Below are positions 17,886 through 26,371 of a stretch of 64,000 bases of DNA, piece after piece (positions within the stretch are counted from its first letter, which is position 1; each line of letters starts with the position of its first letter). A program made the translations under genes and the position numbers. Source of the stretch: Silicimonas sp963779765. GTDB taxonomy: Bacteria; Pseudomonadota; Alphaproteobacteria; Rhodobacterales; Rhodobacteraceae. Below the pieces are notes generated by a model. The model saw only the letters and a program-made list of their open reading frames with translations, had not been told where the DNA came from and did not search any database. The stretch lies in NCBI GenBank assembly GCA_963779765.1, contig CAVZZP010000001.1, positions 62,001 to 126,000 of the forward strand. Reading direction: 5' to 3'.

Positions 17886-18910
17886 ATGTTTTCCCGCGTG
17901 TAGATCTCGAAGTCCAGGATGACCCGTTGCGCCGGGGCGCCGACGCCGGCCTCCTTCGACCGGATCAGCCCCTGAATCGTGTCCTGCGCCATGCGCCGGA
18001 ACGGGTGCGAGATCAGAAAGGTGATCGTCTGGTCCAGAAGGGCCGCTTTCGTCGCCTCGAAGAGATCGTAGCCCACCACGACGATCTTGCCCGACATGTC
18101 CGCGGCGCGGAGCGCCGCGACGGCGCCGGTGATCCCCCCGCCAGAGACATAGAGGCCGACGAGGTCGGGATGTTCGGCCAGCAACTCCTCGGTCAGTTCG
18201 CGGGCGATGCGGCTCGACTCGAAGGTCGAGAGCGGGTCGAGCAGCGTGAACGCGCGGCCGTATTCGCGGAAGTACGAGCGAAAGCCGCTTTCGTTCAGAT
18301 CGTGGTTCCGGAAGCGATGGCTGCCGACGAGGATGCCGATCTTGCCAGGATCGCGGCAGATGTGGTCGAACGCCCAGCCCGCGGTGCGCCCGACCTTCCA
18401 GGCGTCGAGACCGACGAAGCCCACGTTGCAGCGGGCGTTGAGCGGAGTGACGAGACCCGTCACGGGCACACCCTCCGCCGCCAGCCGGTCGATTGCGTCG
18501 GCGATCAGGGGATGGTCGGCAGCGACCACGGCGACAGCGTCGGCGCCCATGCCCTGTGCAACAAGCGTCTCGGCCACCTTGTCGGGCGAGAGATCCTCCA
18601 TGAAGCGGACGGAGAGCGATACGTCGCGGCCCTCGACCTCCTGCGCGGCGCGCTTCAGTTCGCTGCCGATCGTTTCATAGAAGGCGCGGCCAGACTGCTG
18701 GAGGAAGACGATGAACCGGTCCCGTGGCCGCGTCGCCGAAATCCGGCTCTGGATCGAGCCAACGCCGTAGAAGCCGATCTCTTCGGCCGCTTCCAGCACG
18801 CGTTGCATGGTTGCCTTGCGGACCTTGCCCGATCCCCCGAGCACGCGGTTGACGGTCGAGATCGAGACGCCCGAGGCAAGGGCGAGGTCGGGAATGGTCG
18901 GTCGTGCCAA
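17882..18910 (-). CDS. LacI-family transcriptional regulator
   Basis: A 342-residue LacI/PurR regulator: helix-turn-helix and hinge in residues 1-50 (DLALASGVSISTVNRVLGG), then a periplasmic-binding-protein-like sensor domain. The start is a TTG at 18910, the only in-frame option before a stop upstream; a missed frameshift near the start is another possibility. It is divergent from the sterol-desaturase-like gene at 19063 and convergent with the permease. LacI regulators usually respond to sugars, but no sugar operon adjoins it, so its targets are unclear. Confidence 0.82.
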   Translation of the reverse strand: MARPTIPDLALASGVSISTVNRVLGGSGKVRKATMQRVLEAAEEIGFYGVGSIQSRISATRPRDRFIVFLQQSGRAFYETIGSELKRAAQEVEGRDVSLSVRFMEDLSPDKVAETLVAQGMGADAVAVVAADHPLIADAIDRLAAEGVPVTGLVTPLNARCNVGFVGLDAWKVGRTAGWAFDHICRDPGKIGILVGSHRFRNHDLNESGFRSYFREYGRAFTLLDPLSTFESSRIARELTEELLAEHPDLVGLYVSGGGITGAVAALRAADMSGKIVVVGYDLFEATKAALLDQTITFLISHPFRRMAQDTIQGLIRSKEAGVGAPAQRVILDFEIYTRENI

Positions 18911-19062
18911 TGGCGCACTCGTGTCATTTCATGTCATCGCGACCCTGTCACCATGACCCGGATGGCATGTTCTGGGCAAGCCATCCCCTCGCCGTTGATC
19001 GGAGCGTCGGCCCTTGGCAAAACTCCGAACCAGCCGCGCTCTGGCGCGCAGGAGGATCAGCG

Positions 19063-20076
19063 ATGGACGACACCCTTTCGGGAACTCGCAACAAGCGCGG
19101 CGAATGGAAGCCGAACGAACCCCTCTCCGGCGTGGCGCCGATCTATGCGATGCCGCCGCAGCCCCTGCGCGTCCTGCGCTGGCTGCCGGAGTACCTGCTT
19201 CCCTGGAACCTGGCCTTCGCGCTATCCGGCCTTGCCTGGTGGCTGTTCCTGACGCCCTCGGTCGAGACGATGCAGACCCTCGACTGGCGCTGGATCCTGC
19301 CGATGTACGCGGTCAACGCGGCTGCGGTCTTCCTGTTTTACGGCGCCTTCGAATTGCGCCTCTACATCACGCGCGCGCAAGGCAACCGCTTCAAGTACAA
19401 CCCGAAATTCCCTGCCGACGAGAAAAGCGACGTCTTCTGGTTCGGCAATCAGGTGGTGGAAAGCGTCCTTCGCACCTTCCTGTCCGGCGTCACCGTCTGG
19501 ACGCTGGTTCAGGCGCTGTGCCTCTGGGTCTTCGCCAATGGCTGGGTGCCGTGGCTCTCGTGGAGCGACAACTGGCTCTGGCTGGCTATCCTGACGCTTT
19601 TCGTTCCTGTGATCCACGAGGCGCACTTCTACCTCGTCCACCGGCTGATCCATGTGCCCGTGCTCTACAAATGGGTCCATTCCATCCACCACAACTCGGT
19701 CAACCCGACGCCCTGGTCATCGCTGTCGATGCATACGGTCGAGCACATCCTGTATTTTGCCGTGGGGTTCTATTACCTCCTCATCCCTTCGCACCCCTTC
19801 ATCATGCTCTTCGCGCTGCACCGCGCGGGCTTCGGCGCGATTCCGGGTCACGTGGGCTTCGACAAGGTCGAGCTTGGGGCGGGCGGGATGGATACCCACG
19901 CCTATGGCCACTACCTGCACCACAAGTATTTCGAGGTGAACTACGGCGACGGCCTCGTCCCCTTCGACACGGTGTTCGGCACCTGGCACGACGGCACCGA
20001 GGACGGCGAGCGGCGCATGAAAGAGCGCTTCCGCAAGAAGAAAGAGCGGATGAAGGCCGCGACCCCGGCCGGATGA
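19063..20076 (+). CDS. Sterol desaturase / fatty acid hydroxylase family membrane protein
   Basis: A 337-residue membrane di-iron protein. ATG 19063 has a strong AGGAGG ribosome site (spacing 7). Four hydrophobic segments surround three histidine boxes: HEAHFYLVHRLIH (about 186-198), HSIHH (about 206-210) and HYLHHKYFE (about 284-292), together the eight or more histidines needed for the di-iron centre. The lysine-rich tail (FRKKKERMK) is probably cytosolic. Such proteins hydroxylate or desaturate lipids or carotenoid-like substrates using O2. No functional partner is adjacent; the LacI gene upstream is divergent. Confidence 0.82.
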   Translation: MDDTLSGTRNKRGEWKPNEPLSGVAPIYAMPPQPLRVLRWLPEYLLPWNLAFALSGLAWWLFLTPSVETMQTLDWRWILPMYAVNAAAVFLFYGAFELRLYITRAQGNRFKYNPKFPADEKSDVFWFGNQVVESVLRTFLSGVTVWTLVQALCLWVFANGWVPWLSWSDNWLWLAILTLFVPVIHEAHFYLVHRLIHVPVLYKWVHSIHHNSVNPTPWSSLSMHTVEHILYFAVGFYYLLIPSHPFIMLFALHRAGFGAIPGHVGFDKVELGAGGMDTHAYGHYLHHKYFEVNYGDGLVPFDTVFGTWHDGTEDGERRMKERFRKKKERMKAATPAG

Positions 20077-20088
20077 CCGGGGCCGATC

Positions 20089-21048
20089 TCAGGCCGTGAG
20101 ATTGTTCGAGGGCGTTCCCTTGTGGAAGTTCTCGAGGTGATCGACGACCTGATCCCACAGCGTCTGCATCGCCTCGTCGCTGGCCCAGGCCGTGTGCGGC
20201 GTCACGATGACGTTCGGACGGTCGAGCACCTTCAGAAGCGGATTGTCGGGCTTCGGCGGCTCGCTCGTCAGGCAGTCGAAGCCAACGCCCGACACCTGGC
20301 CCTTGTCCAGTGCCTCGACCAGCGCCGCTTCGTCCACCAGCCCGCCGCGGGCGCAGTTGATGAGAAGCGGCGCGCGCTTCATCTTCGCGAACTCGGGCGC
20401 ACCGATCATGTTCTTCGTCGAGGGCATCAGCGGACAGTGCAGCGTGATGACATCCGCTTCCTCCAGCACCTTGTCGAAGGGCGTGTAGAGCGGCCCTAGA
20501 CCCTCGACCCCCTTGTGCGCACCGAAGAGGATGCGCATCCCGAAGGCCCGGGCGAGGTCGGCGACCCCCTGCCCCAGCACGCCCTCGCCAAAGATGCCGA
20601 TGGTCGAACCGGCGAGATCGCGGATCGGATGGGTGAAGAAGCAGAACTGCGCCGCTTCCTGCCACTTGCCGTCGATGACGTCCTGCCGGAAGCCGACGAG
20701 GCTGCGGCGCAGGGCGAGGATCAGGGCGAAGGTATGCTCGGGCACCGTGTTGACGGCATATCCGCGCACGTTCGACACCACGATACCGCGCTCGCGGCAG
20801 GCGTCGATGGCAAAAGCGTCATAGCCCGTGGCCGGAATGGCGATCATCTTGAGGTCGGGCAGCGCCTCGATGGCGTCGCGGCCGATCGGCACCTTGTTCG
20901 ACACGGCGATGTCGGCGCCCTTCAGGCGCTCGATCACCTCGTCGGGCCGGGTGCGGTCGTACTCCACCCACTCGTGGTCGAAGCCGGGCCGCCGCACATC
21001 GACGGACGGCCCGAGCGTGGATCGGTCGAGAAAGACGATCCGGGTCAT
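20089..21048 (-). CDS. hprA: NAD(P)H-dependent hydroxypyruvate reductase (glycerate dehydrogenase)
   Basis: A 319-residue D-2-hydroxyacid dehydrogenase. The N-terminus (FLDRSTLG, HEWVEY, NKVPI) follows methylotroph HprA. The nucleotide loop is FGEGVLGQGVADLARAFG (about 150-167), with catalytic Arg in NCARGGLVDE, Glu in LTSEPP and His in VTPHTAW. It reduces hydroxypyruvate to D-glycerate in the serine cycle. ATG 21048 overlaps the sgaA stop in an ATGA, and glyA lies upstream of sgaA, so glyA-sgaA-hprA is a coupled serine-cycle operon. Confidence 0.9.
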   Translation of the reverse strand: MTRIVFLDRSTLGPSVDVRRPGFDHEWVEYDRTRPDEVIERLKGADIAVSNKVPIGRDAIEALPDLKMIAIPATGYDAFAIDACRERGIVVSNVRGYAVNTVPEHTFALILALRRSLVGFRQDVIDGKWQEAAQFCFFTHPIRDLAGSTIGIFGEGVLGQGVADLARAFGMRILFGAHKGVEGLGPLYTPFDKVLEEADVITLHCPLMPSTKNMIGAPEFAKMKRAPLLINCARGGLVDEAALVEALDKGQVSGVGFDCLTSEPPKPDNPLLKVLDRPNVIVTPHTAWASDEAMQTLWDQVVDHLENFHKGTPSNNLTA

Positions 21049-22238
21049 TCGGCCGCCATTCGGACGCCCGCGCGCGTGTCGGTGAAATGCTCGACCGCGG
21101 CGCCCACCCCGGCCCCGGCCTGGAACGGGATGCCCACGTCGCGCATCGCCATCTCGACCCCGCCGAGCGCCTGAAGCACCATGATCTCGTTCAGCCAGCC
21201 CAAGTGGCCGATCCGGAAGACCTTGCCCGCGACCTTGTTCAGCCCCGCGCCGAGCGAGAGATTATAGCGGTCGTAAGCGGTCTTGATGACGGCATTCGCG
21301 TCGAAGCCCTCGGGCACGACGATGGCGGTCACCGTGTCGGAATACCACTCGGGGCCTTTCGCACAGTTCTTGAGGCCCCAAGCCTCGACCGCCGCGCGGA
21401 CGCCGGAGGCCAGCCGGTGATGGCGGGCGAAGACGTTTTCGAGGCCCTCTTCCATCAGCATGTCGACCGAGGCACGCAGCCCGTGCAGCAGCGTCGCCGC
21501 TGGCGTATAGGGGAAATATCCCTGGTCGTTCGTCTTCACCATGTCGCGGAAGTCGAAGAAGCAGCGCCGCAGACCGGCGCTGTCGGCCATGCCGAGCGCC
21601 TTCTGGCTGACGCCGAGGATGGCGAGGCCCGTGGGCATCATGAAGCCCTTCTGCGAGCCCGAGACCACGACATCGACGCCCCACTCGTCCATGCGGAAGT
21701 CGATCGAGGCGATCGAGCTTACGCCGTCCACGAAGAGAAGCGCCGGGTGCCCGAGGTCGTCGAGGATGCGCCGGACGCCCGCCACGTCCGAGGTGACGCC
21801 GGTCGCGGTCTCGTTGTGGGTGACGAGGACGGCCTTGATCCTGTGATCCTTGTCGGCCGAGAGCTTCGCGCGGTAGTCGTCAAGCGGCACGCCCTTGCCC
21901 CACTCGACGTCGATGGCGTCGACCTTCAGGCCGAAGCGCTGGCAGAGATCGACCCAGAGCAGAGAGAACTGACCGAAGACCGACGCCAAGACGGTGTCGC
22001 CCTCGGACAGCGTGTTGGTGATCGCCGCTTCCCATCCGCCCGTGCCGGAGCAGGGATAGACGAAGACGCGGCCGGTCTCGGTCTTGAAGATCTTCTTCAG
22101 GTCTTCGAAGAGCGGCTTCGTGAAATCGGGGAAGTCCGGCGAGCGGTGGTCTTCCAGCGCCACATCCATCGCCTTGCGGACTTGGAAGGGCATGTTGGTG
22201 GGGCCGGGAACGGCCAGTCCGGTGTATCCGGTTTTCAT
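21045..22238 (-). CDS. sgaA: Serine--glyoxylate aminotransferase
   Basis: A 397-residue class V PLP aminotransferase. Typical features are PGPTNMP at the N-terminus (11-17), CSGTGGWEAA (about 63-72), and the PLP lysine in SGSQKGFMMP (around 195). It converts L-serine + glyoxylate to hydroxypyruvate + glycine, linking GlyA to HprA in the serine cycle. ATG 22238 has a GAGGAGG ribosome site. It lies 13 bases downstream of glyA and overlaps hprA by 4. Confidence 0.92.
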   Translation of the reverse strand: MKTGYTGLAVPGPTNMPFQVRKAMDVALEDHRSPDFPDFTKPLFEDLKKIFKTETGRVFVYPCSGTGGWEAAITNTLSEGDTVLASVFGQFSLLWVDLCQRFGLKVDAIDVEWGKGVPLDDYRAKLSADKDHRIKAVLVTHNETATGVTSDVAGVRRILDDLGHPALLFVDGVSSIASIDFRMDEWGVDVVVSGSQKGFMMPTGLAILGVSQKALGMADSAGLRRCFFDFRDMVKTNDQGYFPYTPAATLLHGLRASVDMLMEEGLENVFARHHRLASGVRAAVEAWGLKNCAKGPEWYSDTVTAIVVPEGFDANAVIKTAYDRYNLSLGAGLNKVAGKVFRIGHLGWLNEIMVLQALGGVEMAMRDVGIPFQAGAGVGAAVEHFTDTRAGVRMAAE

Positions 22239-22251
22239 ATCTCTGTCCTCC

Positions 22252-23550
22252 TCACAGGGTCGGGTAGATCGGGAAACGGTCGCAGAGCGCCTGCGCCTCG
22301 GTGCGGACCTCGTCCTCGACCGACTGGTTGCGGTCGGGTCCGTTGGCGGCGAGACCGTCGAGCACGCGGGTGATCATCTGACCAACCTGCACGAACTCCT
22401 CGGTGCCGAAGCCCCGCGTGGTGCAGGCGGGCGTCCCCAGACGAACACCGCTCGTCACGGTCGGCTTCTCGGGATCGTTCGGAACGCCGTTCTTGTTGCA
22501 GGTGATGTGCGCCCGCCCGAGCGCCTGCTCGGCGAGGTTGCCGGTGACGCCTTTCGGGCGCAGGTCGACCAGCATCAGGTGCGTGTCGGTGCCGCCTGAG
22601 ACGATGTCGAAGCCGCCGGCCTTGAGCGTGCGGGCCAGCGTGTCGGCGTTCTCGACGATGCGCGAGACATACTCCCGGTACTCGGGTCGCAGCGCCTCGC
22701 CGAAGGCCGCGGCCTTGGCGGCGATGACGTGCATCAGGGGTCCGCCCTGAAGGCCCGGGAAGACGGCGGAGTTGATCTTCTTCGCGATATCCTCGTCGTC
22801 CGTCACGACCATCCCGCCGCGCGGTCCGCGCAGGGTCTTGTGCGTCGTGGTGGTGGCGACATGGGCGTGCGGGAAGGGGCTGGGATGAACGCCGCCTGCG
22901 ACGAGGCCCGCAAAGTGCGCCATGTCGACCAAGAGGATCGCGCCCACCTCATCCGCGATGGCGCGGAAGGCGGCGAAGTCGATGATGCGCGGATAGGCCG
23001 ACCCGCCCGCGATGAGGATGCGGGGGCGATGCTCGTGCGCGAGACGGGAGACCTGCTCCATGTCGATGCGCTCGTCGGGCCCGAGGCCGTAGGAGACCGC
23101 GTTGAACCACTTGCCCGAGAGGTTGGGCTTGGCCCCGTGCGTCAGGTGCCCGCCCGCGTCGAGGGACAGGCCGAGGATGGTGTCGCCGGGCTTGGCGAGG
23201 GCCAGGAACACCGCCTGGTTGGCCTGACTGCCCGACGAGGGCTGGACGTTGGCGAAGCCCACGTTGAACAGCTTCTTCGCCCGCTCGATGGCCAGCGTCT
23301 CGGCTTCGTCGACGTATTGGCATCCACCGTAGTAGCGGCGACCCGGATAGCCCTCGGCATATTTGTTGGTCAGCACCGACCCCGCCGCCTCGAGCACCGC
23401 GCGGCTGACGATGTTCTCGGACGCGATCAGCTCGATCTCGTCGCGCTGGCGCCCGAGTTCACGCCGGATGGTATCGGCGAGTGCAGGATCGCTTTCGGCA
23501 AGGGTCGCCTGGAAAAAGCGTCCGTCTGCAGGGTGTATCTGGCCGTCCAT
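22252..23550 (-). CDS. glyA: Serine hydroxymethyltransferase
   Basis: A 432-residue SHMT. Landmarks are ELIASENIVS, EGYPGRRYYGG, VDMAHFAGLVAGG and the PLP lysine in TTTTHKTLRGPRGG (about 230-243). It makes serine from glycine and methylene-tetrahydrofolate. ATG 23550 has GGAGGAG upstream, which overrides the much longer open frame that extends further left on this strand. Being first in an operon with sga and hprA, and behind a TGGTATACCA site, it is probably the dedicated serine-cycle copy rather than the housekeeping one. Confidence 0.93.
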   Translation of the reverse strand: MDGQIHPADGRFFQATLAESDPALADTIRRELGRQRDEIELIASENIVSRAVLEAAGSVLTNKYAEGYPGRRYYGGCQYVDEAETLAIERAKKLFNVGFANVQPSSGSQANQAVFLALAKPGDTILGLSLDAGGHLTHGAKPNLSGKWFNAVSYGLGPDERIDMEQVSRLAHEHRPRILIAGGSAYPRIIDFAAFRAIADEVGAILLVDMAHFAGLVAGGVHPSPFPHAHVATTTTHKTLRGPRGGMVVTDDEDIAKKINSAVFPGLQGGPLMHVIAAKAAAFGEALRPEYREYVSRIVENADTLARTLKAGGFDIVSGGTDTHLMLVDLRPKGVTGNLAEQALGRAHITCNKNGVPNDPEKPTVTSGVRLGTPACTTRGFGTEEFVQVGQMITRVLDGLAANGPDRNQSVEDEVRTEAQALCDRFPIYPTL

Positions 23551-23595
23551 GTCGTCTCCTCCGTCATACGTCTTGACCCGGCATGGGCAAATCTG

Positions 23596-23605
23596 TGGTA
23601 TACCA
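23596..23605. promoter_or_regulatory. TGGTATACCA palindrome upstream of glyA operon
   Basis: A perfect 10-base palindrome 46 bases upstream of the glyA start, in the divergent region shared with the PccR-type regulator. The same ten bases occur at 36996 (oxalate operon/GntR) and 49609 (formate dehydrogenase/ligase), consistent with a shared GntR-type operator. Confidence 0.6.
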
Positions 23606-23709
23606 GTATCACCCAAAGCGGGACGACGCACACGAATTGGGGTTGATGTGTTGTAAGTGTGGAGAACTGGGGCCGTTCGATGTAAAGATGTTAACTGCGG
23701 GAGGAGCCC

Positions 23710-25114
23710 ATGCAGAAGACCTTCGTCGGCCCACAGCTGCGCCAGCTCAGGCGTGCGCATAAACAGACCCAGGCTCAGATGGCCAAGGTGCTGGGCGTCA
23801 GCCCGGCCTATGTGAACCTTCTCGAGAACAACCAGCGCAGCCTGTCGGTGCAGATGCTGATGGCCCTGTCGGACGCCTATCAGGTCGACTGGCGCGAACT
23901 CGTGAAGGACCCCTCCTCGAACACGCTGGCCGAGTTGCGCAGCGTTCTTCAGGATCCGATTTTCGAGAATGCCCCCGACCTTCAGGAACTTCGCGCCGCC
24001 ATCGACCACGCGCCGGGGCTCGTCGAGAAATTCCTTCAGGTCTATCGCACGCACAGGATGACGCTGGACAGGATGCTGCGGCAAGGCCGCGAGAGGATGC
24101 CCGAGGACCTGCTCGCCTCGTCGCCGGAGGCGATCATCCACGACTTCTTCCGCGAGAACAAAAACCACTTCCCCGCGCTCGAGACCGCTGCCGAGAAGCT
24201 GCGCGCCGACCAGCCCTGCAGCCCCGACGACGTCTACCCGATGCTCAAGGCGCGCCTGCTGGACCGCCACGGCGTCACGGTCGAGATCAAGTCGGCGGGC
24301 GCGATGAGCGAGGCGCTGAGGATCTTATGACCGCGAAACCTCTCGCGTGCATCTATCCGAAGCACTGGACCACCAGAACCGAACATTCCAGCTCGCCCAC
24401 GTCATGTGCCTTCTGGAGCAGCCGAAGACCCTGACGGACCTCGTGGCGGGCTCGGGCATCTCGTCACCCTCGGGACTGGCCCGCTGCCAGGTCGAGTTGG
24501 CCAACTACTTCGCGGCAGCCCTTCTGATGCCCTACGCCGAGTTCCTGGAGGCGGCCCAGAAGACGCGCTACGACGTCGACCGGATCGCCGCCGCGTTCGG
24601 GGTGTCGTTCGAGCAGGTCTGCCACCGGCTGACGACACTACAGCGCAAGAACGCAAGCGGCGTGCCGTTCTTCTTCCTGCGCGTCGACAAGGCAGGAAAC
24701 GTCACAAAGCGGTTCAACTCGACGACCTTCAACCTGGCCGAGTTCGGGGGCGCCTGTCCGGTCTGGAACATCCACACATCGTTCCGCACGCCGGGCGTGA
24801 TCCTGCCGCAGTTCGTCGAATTGCCCGAAGGCGAGCGGTTCTTCACCCTGAGCCGCACCTCGGATCGTCCTGTTTTCTCATGGGAAAGTCAGGACCGGCG
24901 GTTGGCCGTCGCACTTGGCTGCGAGTTCCGCTTCGTCGAGCAGATCGGCTATGCCGACGCCTTCAACCTCGAAAGCGGCGGCCTCTTCAGCCCCATCGGC
25001 ATCAACTGCCATCTCTGCCCGCGCCAGAACTGCGCGCAGCGGGCGCACCAGCCGTTGTTCGTCGAGCTTCCCATCAGCACCGACCGGCGCGGCAACACCC
25101 GCTACGAAAGCTGA
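23710..25114 (+). CDS. Short-chain acyl-CoA regulator, ScfR/PccR (RamB) family, frameshifted
   Basis: Read across one shift this is a 467-residue regulator. Residues 1-60 are an XRE helix-turn-helix (LRQLRRAHKQTQAQMAKVLG). The C-terminal part has the family cysteine cluster CHLCPRQNC near 442-450. At about 24325-24327 an extra T creates LRIL-stop; removing it gives LRIYDRETSRVHLSEAL and continuous homology. Rhodobacter PccR controls propionyl-CoA carboxylase and acyl-CoA sensing; here it is divergent from the serine-cycle operon, so it may sense a C1/C2 acyl-CoA such as formyl-, oxalyl- or glyoxylate-linked CoA pools (inference). Confidence 0.85.
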
Positions 25115-25118
25115 CCCC

Positions 25119-26177
25119 TCAGGCGGCGGCGGCCGCCTGACGGTTCGCGGAAAGCCGCGAGGTCACGGTCGCGACGACGGCGTCGATGTCCGGCGACGCG
25201 AGCCCCAACTGGTCGGCGATGAGCTGGACGAGGAGATCCACCCTCTCGATCCGGTCGGCGCCCGCGTCGATGGCGCGCGCGGCCGAGGACGGCTTCTGCA
25301 GCCCCTCGGCGGCGGCGGCGTACTTGGCGAAGGGGACAAGCTCTCCGTCCGCCGCACCGAGGCGCATCACGATGCGATCGACGGTGGTATAGATCGCCTC
25401 GGACCGGGCGGCATCGCCGAGAACGGCGTCGCGGATCGGACGGACGCCCTGCGGCATGACGCAGCGATAATTGCCGGTCATCAGCATGGCCCACTTGGCG
25501 AAGGGCACGAAGAGCGAGTCGTGGACCCGCAGCTTGACCGGCACATCCTTGCCGTCGACGCGCACCGCGTCGATCGCTGCTTCAAGCTCCTTGAGGATGG
25601 CGGTGTCGCGCGGATCTTCGAAGGGTGCGGCCTTGAAGTTGGTCGGCAATCCGACGTGCAGCACGTTCGCGCCCGTGTCCGGCAGGCGGAAGGCCTGCGG
25701 GTCGGGCGAGCAGAGCGTGACCAGACCCGGACGGAAGCCTGACCAGACCTCGGGTGAAGTGAAGGCGGCTCCCAGCCTGTCGGCATTGAGGCCGGGGATA
25801 CGCTTGAGGTAGGGCAGCGGCGGCATGTTCATGATCGACAGGCAGGGGACGCCGGACCTGGCGATCTCGGCCATGAGCCGGCGGATCTCGGGGCTGGAAT
25901 ATTGCGGCTCGGCCATCGCCAGCGCCACCATGTCATAGTCTGACGGCACCGCGTCTGCAGGCGTGCAGGCCGAGAGGTGTCCGGGCAGGTCGGCCGAGCG
26001 GAACACGCGATGCTCGTCCTCGTCCTTGAGGCGGATGCGGACCTCGGTCCCCTGTTCTTCGATCAGCCGCGCCGTGTCGGCCCGACAGACGAGCGTCACG
26101 TCTTGTCCCGCCATCAAAAGCTTGGTGCCGAGCAGCGAGCCGTAGGATGCGCCGAGGATGAGAATCTTCCGGGCCAT
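25119..26177 (-). CDS. Ketopantoate reductase-like protein (paralogue A)
   Basis: A 352-residue protein with an N-terminal Rossmann strand ILGASYGSLLGTKLLMAG (residues 5-22), an altered form of the PanE/ApbA GxGxxG loop, and a helical C-terminal domain containing NYRCVMPQGVRPIRDAV and KPSSAARAIDAGA. AGGAGG precedes ATG 26177. A second gene at 42723-43772 is clearly homologous along its whole length (CSPDPQAFR, VGLPTNFKAA, DGKDVPVKLRVHDS shared). Neither is next to pan genes. It is probably an NAD(P)H-dependent reductase of a 2-keto acid; substrate unknown. It lies beyond the terminator of the oxalate array, so has its own promoter. Confidence 0.72.
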   Translation of the reverse strand: MARKILILGASYGSLLGTKLLMAGQDVTLVCRADTARLIEEQGTEVRIRLKDEDEHRVFRSADLPGHLSACTPADAVPSDYDMVALAMAEPQYSSPEIRRLMAEIARSGVPCLSIMNMPPLPYLKRIPGLNADRLGAAFTSPEVWSGFRPGLVTLCSPDPQAFRLPDTGANVLHVGLPTNFKAAPFEDPRDTAILKELEAAIDAVRVDGKDVPVKLRVHDSLFVPFAKWAMLMTGNYRCVMPQGVRPIRDAVLGDAARSEAIYTTVDRIVMRLGAADGELVPFAKYAAAAEGLQKPSSAARAIDAGADRIERVDLLVQLIADQLGLASPDIDAVVATVTSRLSANRQAAAAA

Positions 26178-26315
26178 GTGGACCTCCTCTGGGGCGGACA
26201 TCGCCCCGTCACTACGAAAGATAATTGCGCGACCGCTTCGTGGCCAAGGAAATCGGGTATCCGTGTAGGCCGTTTACATCACAGGCTGGAAATTTGTAGT
26301 GTTGTTAATACGCCT

Positions 26316-26344
26316 AAAAGAAAACAGGCGCCCGAAGGCGCCTG
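26316..26344 (-). terminator. Rho-independent terminator after tctA
   Basis: On the minus strand CAGGCGCC-TTCG-GGCGCCTG forms an 8-base perfect stem with a UUCG tetraloop (26325-26344), followed by TTTTCTTTT. It lies 28 bases past the tctA stop and marks the end of the leftward oxalate/C1 array. Confidence 0.9.
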
Positions 26345-26371
26345 CTCTCACGTTGGGCGAAGTGACTGGGT

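Noticed and set aside
20060..20092. Hairpin CCCCGG...CCGGGG between the desaturase-like gene and hprA as a terminator
   Set aside because: No T-run on either strand and the stem lies partly inside coding sequence.
23551..23709. Riboswitch (glycine, SAM or THF type) upstream of glyA
   Set aside because: No conserved core or paired-element layout of these classes could be recognised; only the TGGTATACCA palindrome stands out.
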